A DNA stretch of 27,571 nt from an uncultured Clostridium sp. (GTDB taxonomy: Bacteria; Bacillota; Clostridia; Lachnospirales; Lachnospiraceae). The position numbers were made by a program, and so were the translations under genes. A model generated the notes under the pieces. It was not told the origin of the DNA, did no database searches, and worked only from the letters and a program-made list of their open reading frames with translations. The stretch covers positions 1 through 27,571 of the forward strand of contig USBM01000002.1 of assembly GCA_900552885.1 (NCBI GenBank), written 5' to 3'. Positions 1-8,453 of the stretch are shown one piece after another. Position 1 is the first letter of the stretch; the number at the start of each line of letters is the position of its first letter.

Positions 1-10
1 GAATCGTTTT

Positions 11-1369
11 ATGAGAAAATTATTTAAGAAAGTGATCAGCGCATCTTTGATTGCAGCTATGACAATGGGACTTGCTGCATGTGGCGGAGCTGCTGACACA
101 ACAGAAGGAAGCAAGACAACAGAAGGAACATCTTCTACAAAGAGTGAGGCAGATGCATCAGACATCACAGGAACAATCACCGTCCTCACAAACAGAACGG
201 ATCTGGTTGACACCAAGTTCGCAGATTACAAGAAAGCATTTGAGGATAAATATCCTGGAACAGAAGTTAAGTTCGAAGCACTTACCGATTACGAAGGTGA
301 TGTAGCAATTCGTATGCAGACAACAGATTACGGTGATGTACTTTTGATTCCAAACTCAGTACCGAATACAGAGTTTGCAAACTACTTTGAGCCACTTGGG
401 ACAGTTGATGAACTTTCTGATACATATGATGCTAAGTGGTTAAATGCAAAGCAGAGTGAAGGAACCGTATATGGTCTTGCACAGTATGCAAATGCACAGG
501 GCGTTGTATATAATAAGAAAGTATTTGCAGATGCTGGAATTGATACACTTCCTACAACACCAGATGAATTCTTAGAGGATTTACAGAAGATCAAAGATAA
601 CTGTGATGGAGTAATTCCTTACTACACTAACTACAAAGATGGCTGGACGCTTACTCAGTGGCAGGATCACGCTTGGGGATCTGCAACTGGTGATCCGGAT
701 TACCACAACAATGGAATCGTAGTAGAGGAAGATCCTTTCTCAGAAGGAAAGGCAAACTATACCGTACACAAGTTAATGTATGATGTTGTAGAGAAAGGCC
801 TTTGTGAGGATGACCCAACAACAACAGATTGGGAGAGCTCAAAGGGCATGATCAACAATGGTGAGATCGGATGTATGGTACTTGGTTCATGGGCGATCAG
901 CCAGATGAAGGATGCTGGTGATAATGCAGATGATATCGGATATATGCCATTCCCAGTGAATGTAGATGGTAAGCAGTATGCAACTGCTGGTGCAGATTAC
1001 TGTTATGCAATCAATAAGAACTCAGAGAACAAAGAAGCAGCAAGAGCATGGATCGATTATATCGAGCAGGAATCAGGATATGCTGAGGGCGAAGGATGTA
1101 TCTCAATTGTTAAGGGTGCTGCACTTCCGGATACCTTATCTGATTTCTCTAATGTAGAGCTTATAGTAGATAATGCAGCAGAGCCAAAGTATGAAGGACG
1201 TTTCGATCTCTTAAGCTCAGAGTCTGAGATCAACTTATATGCGGATACAGAGAAGAAGAGAATTGTAGAAGCTGCTATGGGAAGTACAAGCGAGTCGTTC
1301 GATGATATTATGAATGACTGGAATGAAAGATGGGCAAAAGCAATTGCTGATAACCCGGTAGAAGAATAA
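11..1369 (+). CDS. Sugar ABC transporter substrate-binding lipoprotein (probable mannooligosaccharide binder)
   Basis: A family 1 extracellular solute-binding protein of 452 residues. The N-terminus has basic residues (RKLFKK), a hydrophobic stretch and a lipobox L21-A22-A23-C24, so it should be cleaved before Cys24 and lipid-anchored outside the membrane. A Ser/Thr/Glu-rich linker follows (about 27-52), then the two-lobed binding fold. It captures oligosaccharide and delivers it to the two permeases that follow directly. Specificity is inferred from context: the downstream GH130 phosphorylases, epimerase and mannose-phosphate enzymes point to beta-1,4-mannooligosaccharides, as in the Roseburia intestinalis mannan locus. 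Only 10 bases precede the ATG, so promoter and ribosome binding site lie outside the window. A hairpin after the stop codon separates it from the permeases. The family assignment is firm; the ligand is inferred. Confidence 0.9.
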   Translation: MRKLFKKVISASLIAAMTMGLAACGGAADTTEGSKTTEGTSSTKSEADASDITGTITVLTNRTDLVDTKFADYKKAFEDKYPGTEVKFEALTDYEGDVAIRMQTTDYGDVLLIPNSVPNTEFANYFEPLGTVDELSDTYDAKWLNAKQSEGTVYGLAQYANAQGVVYNKKVFADAGIDTLPTTPDEFLEDLQKIKDNCDGVIPYYTNYKDGWTLTQWQDHAWGSATGDPDYHNNGIVVEEDPFSEGKANYTVHKLMYDVVEKGLCEDDPTTTDWESSKGMINNGEIGCMVLGSWAISQMKDAGDNADDIGYMPFPVNVDGKQYATAGADYCYAINKNSENKEAARAWIDYIEQESGYAEGEGCISIVKGAALPDTLSDFSNVELIVDNAAEPKYEGRFDLLSSESEINLYADTEKKRIVEAAMGSTSESFDDIMNDWNERWAKAIADNPVEE

Positions 1370-1416
1370 TTAAAGATAATATAAGTAACCAAAACTTTAA
1401 AAATGTGTGTGTGAAT

Positions 1417-1443
1417 ATGGGGGCTGGCTTTGCCAGCCCTCAT
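1417..1443 (+). promoter_or_regulatory. Intercistronic hairpin after the binding-protein gene
   Basis: An 8-bp perfect stem (GGGCTGGC / GCCAGCCC, 1421-1428 with 1432-1439) has a TTT loop. The outer pairs 1417-1420 with 1440-1443 extend it to 12 bp including one G-U pair. No T-run follows, so it is not a standard intrinsic terminator. By analogy with malE-malF type operons, such a hairpin probably protects the upstream mRNA from 3' decay or partly attenuates transcription, giving more binding protein than permease. That role is inferred. Confidence 0.7.
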
Positions 1444-1465
1444 GTAGATAGAAGGAGGGTGTGTT

Positions 1466-2383
1466 ATGGAGAAAAGTAACAAGACCTTAAAACAAAAGTT
1501 AAGAAGCCGGCAAGGACAACAGATGATCACATCCGTTCTCTTTCTAGCAATTCCATTAGTTCTTTTGATCATGCTTACCTATGTTCCGTTTGTAGAGATG
1601 GTTCGGTATAGTTTTCACAAATGGAATGGATTCGGCGAAATGAAGTTCATTGGACTTCAGAATTACAAAGAGATCTTTACAAGACCAGAATATTTTACCG
1701 TGTTAAAGACGAGTTTATATTACCTGGTTGGTAGTTTTGTCCAGATTGGATTGGCTTTAATGTTTGCTTACATATTAAACGGCAAAGTAAAATGTGGCAA
1801 TTTCTTTAAGGGAACGTTATTCTTTCCTTATCTGATCAATGGCGTAGCCGTAGGCTTCATCTTCTTGTATTTCTATCAAAGAGGTGGAACATTGGATACC
1901 TTATTGACGGGAATAGGTATTCCGGCAGAGATGCTGCCATACTGGTTGAAGGATACGGCAATCATTAATATCTCACTTGCAGCAGTATCTATCTGGAGAT
2001 ATCTTGGACAGAATATGGTTATGTTTTCCGGAGCCATGCAATCCATTAGTGGAGATTTATATGAGGCGGCTGCTTTGGACGGAGCGAATAAATGGCAGCA
2101 ATTTCGCTACATTGTACTTCCGAACATTAAGACGGTTGTCAGTATCAACATGATTCTGGCAGTTAAGGGTGCAATCAGTGTATTCGAGATTCCGTATATT
2201 ATGACGGATGGCGGTAACGGATCGGCAACCTTTGTCACAAAGACATTAGAGGTGGCATTTACAAGTAGAAAGATAGGACTTGCGTCTGCGATGGGTGTAC
2301 TCTTATTGGCAATAATCCTTGTAATTACCTATATCCAGAAACGATTCTTTGAAGGAGGTAATGATGAATATGGCAGAGCTTAA
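1466..2383 (+). CDS. Carbohydrate ABC transporter permease, CUT1 type (first subunit)
   Basis: A 305-residue inner-membrane permease of the MalF/UgpA/LacF-like family with about six membrane segments. It forms one half of the channel with the next gene product. The cytoplasmic EAA loop that docks the ATPase is visible at about residues 200-219 (EAAALDGA, then LP). The protein is short and lacks the extra N-terminal helices of MalF, as is usual for Gram-positive CUT1 permeases. An AGGAGGG ribosome binding site ends 6 bases before the ATG at 1466. The gene overlaps the next one by about 20 bases, which suggests translational coupling. No ATPase gene is in the window, so a shared MsmK-type ATPase encoded elsewhere probably energises it. 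Confidence 0.92.
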   Translation: MEKSNKTLKQKLRSRQGQQMITSVLFLAIPLVLLIMLTYVPFVEMVRYSFHKWNGFGEMKFIGLQNYKEIFTRPEYFTVLKTSLYYLVGSFVQIGLALMFAYILNGKVKCGNFFKGTLFFPYLINGVAVGFIFLYFYQRGGTLDTLLTGIGIPAEMLPYWLKDTAIINISLAAVSIWRYLGQNMVMFSGAMQSISGDLYEAAALDGANKWQQFRYIVLPNIKTVVSINMILAVKGAISVFEIPYIMTDGGNGSATFVTKTLEVAFTSRKIGLASAMGVLLLAIILVITYIQKRFFEGGNDEYGRA

Positions 2384-3269
2384 TAGAACAAGTGGCCCGG
2401 AAGAAAAGGCATATGTGAAGACAAAAAGCACAAAATGGACACCGGGCAAAGTATGTGCAGCCGTTTTGAAATATGCAGTGTTGGTATTCTCTGCATTTGT
2501 TATGTTAGTTCCTTTGGTTGTTGTGCTGTTTGGTGCATTTAAGAGCAATGACGAGTTCAAGTCAACCAGTGTGTTGGCAATGCCGGAGAGCTGGTTCAAT
2601 TTTGATAATTTTGTTACGGCATTTACAAAAGGAAATATGCTGCATGCATTTGGTAATACGATCATCGTGGTCGGAGTTTCTGTTGTGATTACCATTTTCT
2701 TAGGAACTATGACGGCATTTGTGATTAACCGATTCAAGTTCCGTTTTTCAAGAATTGTGAATACCGCATTCTTAGTAGCATCTTTAGTGCCGAGTATTAC
2801 AATGCAGATGAGTGTATTTCAGATCATTTCCAAACTTGGATTGTTTGGAAAGACTTCTTCTTTGATCCTGTTATATGCAGGAACGGATATTATCTCTATC
2901 TACATATTTGTACAGTTCTTAGAGAATATTTCGGTATCATTAGATGAGTCGGCAATCATGGACGGAGCTTCTTACTTTACAATCTATCGTAAGATCTTGT
3001 TACCGCTTATGAAACCAGCAATTGTAACTGTTTTGATTATTAAGGGCGTTGGATTCTATAATGAGTTCTATACCCCGTTCCTATACACACCTTCGCCAGA
3101 GAAAGCTGTAATCTCAACTGCTTTGTTTAAGTTTAAAGGACCGTATGGTTCCCAGTGGGAAGTTATCTGTGCAGGTGCGTTGATCACCATTATTCCATCC
3201 CTGATCATATTCCTGTTATTACAGAAGCAGATTTACAGTGGATTGACAACTGGTGCAGTAAAAGAATAA
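2364..3269 (+). CDS. Carbohydrate ABC transporter permease, CUT1 type (second subunit)
   Basis: A MalG/UgpE/AraQ-like permease, 301 residues from the chosen start, with about six membrane segments. The EAA-like loop (ESAIMDGA, then LP) lies at about residues 195-214. It pairs with the preceding permease and the binding lipoprotein. Several starts are possible. A TTG at 2349 lies upstream of the Shine-Dalgarno sequence and can be discarded. GGAGG at 2354-2358 stands 5 bases before the ATG at 2364, so that ATG is preferred over 2361 (2 bases) and 2370 (11 bases). The gene begins inside the 3' end of the previous permease, a normal arrangement for coupled membrane subunits. Family assignment is firm; oligosaccharide specificity is inferred from the operon. 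Confidence 0.92.
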   Translation: MNMAELNRTSGPEEKAYVKTKSTKWTPGKVCAAVLKYAVLVFSAFVMLVPLVVVLFGAFKSNDEFKSTSVLAMPESWFNFDNFVTAFTKGNMLHAFGNTIIVVGVSVVITIFLGTMTAFVINRFKFRFSRIVNTAFLVASLVPSITMQMSVFQIISKLGLFGKTSSLILLYAGTDIISIYIFVQFLENISVSLDESAIMDGASYFTIYRKILLPLMKPAIVTVLIIKGVGFYNEFYTPFLYTPSPEKAVISTALFKFKGPYGSQWEVICAGALITIIPSLIIFLLLQKQIYSGLTTGAVKE

Positions 3270-3291
3270 CCCCCCAAAGGAGGATAAATGA

Positions 3292-4314
3292 ATGAGTGAA
3301 GTAAAGATTATTTCCGGAGGCAGCCTGCCGAATATGCCATGGCAGGAGCCGGATAAGGATTGTAATACTCCGGTTTGGAGATATAACGAGAACCCGATCA
3401 TTAACCGTAATCCGGTTGAAAATGTTGCGAGAATTTTTAACAGCGCAGTGGTTCCGTATGAAGATACATACATTGGAGTGTTCCGTGGTGAACAGAACAA
3501 TGGAATTCCGTATATTTATCTTGGCAGAAGTGAAGATGGTATTCATTGGAACTTCGACAAGGATAAGATATCCTTTGTGGATGAAAATGGCAATGATTTT
3601 GCTCCCCGATACGCATATGACCCTCGCTTAGTAGAGGTGGAAGGCGTTTATTATATTATCTGGTGTACCGATTTTTATGGTGCAGCAATAGGAATGGCTA
3701 AGACAACAGACTTTAAGAAGTTTACCCGCATTGAAAATCCTTTTATTCCCTTTAACCGAAATGCAGTGCTCTTCCCGAGGAAAATACATGGTAACTTCCA
3801 CCTGTTGTCCAGACCAAGTGATAGTGGACATACACCGTTTGGCGACATTTTCTTAAGTGAAAGCCCGGATATGACGTTTTGGGGGAGACATCGTCATGTA
3901 ATGGGTAAGAGCAGCCAGTGGTGGCAGAGTGTGAAGATCGGTGGTGGTGCAGCCCCGATTGAGACCTCTGAAGGATGGCTTTTGTTCTACCATGGAGTGA
4001 CCGGAACCTGTAATGGATTCGTGTACTCTATGGGCGGAGCCATCTTGGATATTAATGAACCATCGAAAGTGTTATATCGTTGTGAGAATTATCTGTTAAC
4101 ACCGGAGACATGGTATGAAGAGAGAGGATTTGTTCCGAATGTTATCTTCCCATGTGCAACACTTTCGGATACAGATACAGGAAGAATTGCAATCTATTAT
4201 GGAGCAGCAGACAGCTATGTAGGACTTGCATTTACCGATGTAGATCGCGTGGTTTCTTATATTAAGGAACATAGTGTGGTAACGGAGGATGACACAGAGA
4301 TCGGAATCCGTTAG
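3292..4314 (+). CDS. GH130 glycosidase: probable beta-1,4-mannooligosaccharide phosphorylase (GH130_2-like)
   Basis: A cytoplasmic glycoside phosphorylase of family GH130 with the five-bladed beta-propeller fold. It uses inorganic phosphate to release alpha-mannose-1-phosphate from the non-reducing end of beta-1,4-mannooligosaccharides. Visible family signatures are NSAVVPYEDTYIGVFRGE (about 50-67), the YDPRL block with the probable catalytic acid Asp110, GGGAAPI (217-223) with LFYHG (231-235), and IYYGAAD (301-307). At 340 residues it fits the shorter subfamily 2 enzymes, in contrast to the 392-residue paralogue two genes downstream. AAAGGAGG ends 8 bases before the ATG at 3292. A closer ATG at 3288 is out of frame and stops after three codons. 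There is no signal peptide. Subfamily and substrate are inferred from length, motif and operon context. Confidence 0.88.
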   Translation: MSEVKIISGGSLPNMPWQEPDKDCNTPVWRYNENPIINRNPVENVARIFNSAVVPYEDTYIGVFRGEQNNGIPYIYLGRSEDGIHWNFDKDKISFVDENGNDFAPRYAYDPRLVEVEGVYYIIWCTDFYGAAIGMAKTTDFKKFTRIENPFIPFNRNAVLFPRKIHGNFHLLSRPSDSGHTPFGDIFLSESPDMTFWGRHRHVMGKSSQWWQSVKIGGGAAPIETSEGWLLFYHGVTGTCNGFVYSMGGAILDINEPSKVLYRCENYLLTPETWYEERGFVPNVIFPCATLSDTDTGRIAIYYGAADSYVGLAFTDVDRVVSYIKEHSVVTEDDTEIGIR

Positions 4315-4337
4315 GCTTGGCAAAAAGGAGTATGAAA

Positions 4338-5528
4338 GTGGTATTACAGGAAGTAAAAGATAATCTGAATAACTGCATCCGCCCTTTTTGGCACAGTCTG
4401 ATCGATCATGAATATGGTGGCTACTATGGCCGCATGGATATCAATCTCAATTTATATAAGGATGCAGAAAAAGGCACAATTCTTAACAGCCGGATTCTAT
4501 GGTTCTTCTCTAGTGCATATGCCTTAGAACCAAATGAGAACGACCTGGAATGTGCAGAGCATGCATATGCGTATATGATCAATCATTGTGTAGACAGAGA
4601 ATATGGGGGGGTCTTCTGGTCGACGAATTATGATGGAACACCATTAGACACCTCCAAGCATACATATAATCAGGCGTTTGCTATCTATGGTTTATCTGCG
4701 TATTATGCAGTGACAAAGAAGAAAGAAGCCCTTGAACTGGCAATGGCATTATATGATCTGATCGAGAAGAAATGCCGGGATCAATATGGGTATCTCGAAG
4801 CCTTTGATCGTAAGTTTGAACCGGTTTCCAATGAAAAATTATCGGAAAATGGTATTCTTGCGGAGAAGACAATGAATACGCTCCTACATGTACTGGAGGC
4901 ATACACAGAATTATATAAAGTGTCAGGAAGCCCTCGTGTAGCAAACAGTATGAAATGGATATTTGGCACGATTGCAGGGAAAGTATATAATCCTTCCCTA
5001 CATCGCCAGAATGTATTCTTTGATAAGATGATGACGAATCTCATTGATCTGCAGTCTTATGGACATGATATTGAGACAACCTGGTTATTAGACCGTGGAT
5101 TAGAGGTGTTAGGCGATGAGAAGTTAATCGAGCAGTTCCGTCCGATCACGAAAGATCTGGTAGCATCCGTGTATGAGCGGGCGTATATGCCGGATGGTTC
5201 CGTGATCAATGAGGCAGAAAATGGTATAAAAGATACAACAAGGATCTGGTGGGTACAGGCAGAATCCATGGTAGGATTTACGAATGCGTACCAGAAGAAT
5301 CCGGCAGATACAAAGTATTTAGAGGCAGTTGTTGCGATCTGGGAATATTGTAAGAAGTATCTGATCGACAAGCGCCCGGGTGGTGAATGGTTCTGGGATG
5401 TAGATGAGAATGGAGTTCCATCTAGTAAGAAAGATATTGTAGAACCGTGGAAGTGTCCATATCATGCAGGACGTATGTGCATCGAATTAATTCGCCGGGG
5501 TGTAGAACCGGCTTCGAAAGGAGAGTAG
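4338..5528 (+). CDS. Cellobiose/mannobiose 2-epimerase (AGE family)
   Basis: An N-acylglucosamine 2-epimerase superfamily protein of about 396 residues with an (alpha/alpha)6-barrel. In mannan pathways this enzyme converts the reducing-end mannose of mannobiose to glucose, making mannosylglucose for the GH130_1 phosphorylase encoded next. The start IRPFWHSLIDHEYGGYYGRM, the central HTYNQAFAIYGLSAYY and the late WWVQAESMVGF and GEWFWDVDENG blocks are typical of cellobiose epimerases and carry the usual active-site histidines and aromatic residues. Start choice: the only good Shine-Dalgarno is AAGGAG at 4325-4330. It is 7 bases before GTG 4338 but only 1 base before ATG 4332. The GTG also gives an N-terminus matching family members. 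ATG 4332 remains possible. A G7 run lies at 4605-4611. The next gene starts 4 bases after this stop codon. Confidence 0.9.
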   Translation: MVLQEVKDNLNNCIRPFWHSLIDHEYGGYYGRMDINLNLYKDAEKGTILNSRILWFFSSAYALEPNENDLECAEHAYAYMINHCVDREYGGVFWSTNYDGTPLDTSKHTYNQAFAIYGLSAYYAVTKKKEALELAMALYDLIEKKCRDQYGYLEAFDRKFEPVSNEKLSENGILAEKTMNTLLHVLEAYTELYKVSGSPRVANSMKWIFGTIAGKVYNPSLHRQNVFFDKMMTNLIDLQSYGHDIETTWLLDRGLEVLGDEKLIEQFRPITKDLVASVYERAYMPDGSVINEAENGIKDTTRIWWVQAESMVGFTNAYQKNPADTKYLEAVVAIWEYCKKYLIDKRPGGEWFWDVDENGVPSSKKDIVEPWKCPYHAGRMCIELIRRGVEPASKGE

Positions 5529-5532
5529 AAGA

Positions 5533-6711
5533 ATGCTTCATGAACGTTATTATGTAGAACAGGCTCGTTATGAGAAGCTGATTGCGAGAAAGAATAGTAA
5601 GACAGATTTTTATAATGGCATTTATGATCGTTATGAGTATCCGGTGCTGACGGCGGCACATATTCCGCTTACATGGAAATATGACCTGAATCCGGAGACA
5701 AATCCGAATTTTATGGAACGGTTAGGTGTGAATGCGGTATTTAATGCAGGAGCAATCTATCTGAATGGAAAATATTATCTGGTAGCACGGATTGAGGGAA
5801 ATGATAGAAAATCTTTCTTTGGCGTGGCAGAAAGTGATAATGGTGTGGACGGGTTCCGTTTCTGGGATTATCCGATCCTGTTAGATGATATCTGCCCGGA
5901 AGAGACGAATGTATATGATATGCGTCTGACACAGCATGAGGATGGCTACATTTATGGTGTGTTCTGCTCTGAGAGTAAAGATACTTCCGTGAATGATCTG
6001 TCAGCGGCTGTTGCGGCAGCGGGTATTGTCCGGACGAAAGATCTTAAGAAGTGGGAAAGACTTCCGAATCTGGTAACGAAGCATTCTCCACAGCAGAGAA
6101 ATGTGGTACTTTATCCGGAATTTGTAGATGGAAAGTATGCATTCTATACCCGTCCGATGGATGATTTTATTGAGACCGGTTCCGGTGGCGGTATTGGTTT
6201 TGGGCTTTGTGAGGATATTACACATGCAGTGATCGAGGAAGAGACTATTACAAGCAAGAGAAAGTATCATACGATCACAGAGGCAAAGAACGGAGCAGGA
6301 GCAACACCGATCAAGACCGATCAGGGATATATTCATATTGCGCATGGTGTTCGGAATACGGCGGCAGGACTTCGGTACGTTGTGTATGCATTTGCCACAG
6401 ATCTGAATGATCCGACAAAAGTGATTGCAGAACCGTCTGGATTCCTGATCGCACCGCAGGGTGAAGAACGTGTGGGAGATGTATCAAATGTGGTATTTAC
6501 AAATGGAGCCATTGTGAATGAGAAGAATGAGGTATATATTTATTATGCTTCTTCAGATACCAGACTGCATGTTGCCACAACCACAATTGATAAATTGAAA
6601 GATTTTGTGTTTCATACACCGGAAGATCCGTTGCGTTCGGTACTTTGTGTACAGCAAAGATGTGATCTGATTCGTAAGAATCTTGAATTTTTGGAAAAGG
6701 AACAGAAATAA
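5533..6711 (+). CDS. GH130 glycosidase: probable 4-O-beta-D-mannosyl-D-glucose phosphorylase (GH130_1-like)
   Basis: The second GH130 enzyme of the operon, 392 residues, cytoplasmic. Subfamily 1 members cleave beta-1,4-mannosylglucose with phosphate to mannose-1-phosphate and glucose, so it acts just after the epimerase. The N-terminal extension (about 1-60) and overall length match known mannosylglucose phosphorylases. The catalytic block is NVYDMRL with Asp129 as the probable proton donor. RNVVLYPE (189-196), YAFYTRPMDDF (202-212), NGAGATPI (253-260) and IYYASSD (336-342) are further propeller signatures. AAAGGAGAG at 5517-5525 precedes the ATG at 5533. The preceding epimerase ends only 4 bases upstream, consistent with tight co-expression. 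The subfamily call rests on length, motif and epimerase adjacency. Confidence 0.9.
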   Translation: MLHERYYVEQARYEKLIARKNSKTDFYNGIYDRYEYPVLTAAHIPLTWKYDLNPETNPNFMERLGVNAVFNAGAIYLNGKYYLVARIEGNDRKSFFGVAESDNGVDGFRFWDYPILLDDICPEETNVYDMRLTQHEDGYIYGVFCSESKDTSVNDLSAAVAAAGIVRTKDLKKWERLPNLVTKHSPQQRNVVLYPEFVDGKYAFYTRPMDDFIETGSGGGIGFGLCEDITHAVIEEETITSKRKYHTITEAKNGAGATPIKTDQGYIHIAHGVRNTAAGLRYVVYAFATDLNDPTKVIAEPSGFLIAPQGEERVGDVSNVVFTNGAIVNEKNEVYIYYASSDTRLHVATTTIDKLKDFVFHTPEDPLRSVLCVQQRCDLIRKNLEFLEKEQK

Positions 6712-6719
6712 TAAGCGAT

Positions 6720-6775
6720 AAGGCTGCCGAACTTGCAATACGTACTAGAGATTGCCTGGTTATGACAGCCTTTTT
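6720..6775 (+). terminator. Probable intrinsic terminator or attenuator inside the operon
   Basis: AAGGCTG (6720-6726) pairs with CAGCCTT (6766-6772), and the right arm runs into TTTTT (6771-6775). The 39-base loop can fold further: AAC/GTT (6730-6732 with 6759-6761) and GCAAT/ATTGC (6735-6739 with 6751-6755). It lies directly after the GH130_1 stop codon. No convincing promoter lies between it and the esterase gene, so it may act as a partial terminator that lowers expression of the last three genes. Confidence 0.6.
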
Positions 6776-6825
6776 AGGTTGATAAGAGGGAGTATCGACC
6801 GAAATGAGCAGGAAGGTGGCAAGAC

Positions 6826-8403
6826 ATGTTTGAGATAGCGGCAATATTTAAAGATGGAATGGTACTGCAGCAACATAAGCGCAATGTTGTCTGGGGAACG
6901 GCGGAGCCTGGCGTGGTGAAGTTGAATTTCCGTGGACAGATCTATGTAACAGCAGTAACAGACGGAAAATGGAAGATTGAATTAAATGAGACAGCGGCGG
7001 GTGGTTCTTATACGATGGAACTTACCTGGCAGTCTGCGGATGGGAAAGAAAAGCAGACGAAACGGATACAGGATATATTAGTAGGTGAAGTGTGGTTGGC
7101 TGGTGGACAGTCAAACATGGAACTGGCATTGAAAGATAGCGAAGATGGAGTTACGACATCACAAGGAGCATCATATACTGATATCCGGTTTTATAATGTT
7201 CCAAAGCATGCGGTAGCAGATGATACATTGCGACAGATGGAATTGGAGTCGGGCTGGCAGCAGGCGGTGGGAGAACCAACCGGAGAAATGTCGGCGGTAG
7301 CATTTTATTATGCAGTAAAGTTATATGAAACACTGCGGGTGCCGATTGGCATCATTGATTGCTATTGGGGCGGTACTTCTGCTACGTGCTGGGTGGATAA
7401 GCAGGCATTGCAGGATGTAGAAGAAGTACAGAGTTATCTTCAGGAATGGCAGGATGTATATGATTCCAAAACAGAGGAAGCTTACGCAGAGGAGATGCGG
7501 CAGTATCAGGAAGATTACGATGCATGGAATGTCAGAGTGGAAAAGTTAAGACAGGAGAATCCTGATATCGAGTGGGAAGAGATCAATGAAAGGGCAGGTC
7601 TTTGTCCGTGGCCGCAGCCAAGAGGCAGAAAATCTCCATTTCGTCCATTTGGATTGTATGAAACGATGATAAGCCACGTGGCACCGTATGGAATCAAAGG
7701 ATTCCTCTATTATCAGGGAGAGGAAGACTGGGAACGGTCGGAATATTATCATAAACTAAATTCCGCTGTAATACGAAAATGGAGATCTGATTTTGGAGAG
7801 GAACTTCCGTTTTATCTGGTGCAGCTTCCGATGTACAGGGCAAAGAATGATCCGGATGATAAGAATTGGTGTATATTAAGGCGGCAACAGGAGATTGCGG
7901 TAGAAGAAAATGACAATACAGGAATGGCGGTCATTTTGGATTGCGGAGAATTTGATAATATTCATCCAATTGATAAGAAGACACCGGGAACCCGTCTTGC
8001 TTTACAGGCGTTAGGAAAGACATATCAGGTATTGGAAGATTATGAACCGATGCGGTTGGAGCATGTGTCAATTGAAAAGGAGCATGAAATCTGGCTGAAT
8101 TTTACGGATACATATGGTGCAATCTGTTATAGAAAGTCAGATGGACGCCAACTGACAGCTCAGAATGAAAAAGAACAATATCCGGTCAAAGAATCGGAGT
8201 GTTCGGATATTTATGGCTTGGAAGTGAGTGAGGATGGCACATGTTTTTATCCGGCAACGATCCGGGCAGTAGAACCGAACAGGATGCGGGTCAGTGGCAG
8301 AGGAATATTAACTGCGGTTAGATATGGCTGGACGAACTATGGTGTGGCAAATCTGTATAATGCAGTAGGACTTCCGCTTGCACCATTTACTGCAGAAGTA
8401 TGA
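6826..8403 (+). CDS. SGNH-type carbohydrate O-acetylesterase (sialate O-acetylesterase/DUF303-like)
   Basis: A 525-residue protein of the sialate-O-acetylesterase-like group. It would remove acetyl groups from sugars; in this operon the likely substrates are acetylated mannooligosaccharides. The opening MVLQQ and VVWGTAEPG mark the small beta domain. GGQSNME carries the probable nucleophile Ser96. YYQGEEDW (295-302) corresponds to the usual YQGESN block, with Glu-Asp in place of Ser-Asn. DNIHP supplies the probable Asp377-His380 pair. A charged helical insert spans about 195-260. There is no signal peptide, so it should act in the cytoplasm after uptake. GGAAGG ends about 9 bases before the ATG. 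It could belong to CE20 or a neighbouring class, which the sequence alone does not settle. Roseburia mannan loci also carry esterases, but of families CE2 and CE17. Confidence 0.82.
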   Translation: MFEIAAIFKDGMVLQQHKRNVVWGTAEPGVVKLNFRGQIYVTAVTDGKWKIELNETAAGGSYTMELTWQSADGKEKQTKRIQDILVGEVWLAGGQSNMELALKDSEDGVTTSQGASYTDIRFYNVPKHAVADDTLRQMELESGWQQAVGEPTGEMSAVAFYYAVKLYETLRVPIGIIDCYWGGTSATCWVDKQALQDVEEVQSYLQEWQDVYDSKTEEAYAEEMRQYQEDYDAWNVRVEKLRQENPDIEWEEINERAGLCPWPQPRGRKSPFRPFGLYETMISHVAPYGIKGFLYYQGEEDWERSEYYHKLNSAVIRKWRSDFGEELPFYLVQLPMYRAKNDPDDKNWCILRRQQEIAVEENDNTGMAVILDCGEFDNIHPIDKKTPGTRLALQALGKTYQVLEDYEPMRLEHVSIEKEHEIWLNFTDTYGAICYRKSDGRQLTAQNEKEQYPVKESECSDIYGLEVSEDGTCFYPATIRAVEPNRMRVSGRGILTAVRYGWTNYGVANLYNAVGLPLAPFTAEV

Positions 8404-8453
8404 TAGGTAAATGTGAAGCAATGATTGAACATATAGAATAGGAGATTATAAGC

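Noticed and set aside
1057..1572. A 171-codon open frame on the - strand
   Set aside because: It lies antisense to the binding-protein gene and the start of the permease, has no plausible ribosome binding site and matches no family. It is a shadow of the real genes.
4605..4611. G7 run in the epimerase gene as a phase-variation switch
   Set aside because: The frame is intact, the run encodes a conserved Gly-Gly, and seven bases is short for a slippage switch. Only population sequencing could show variation.
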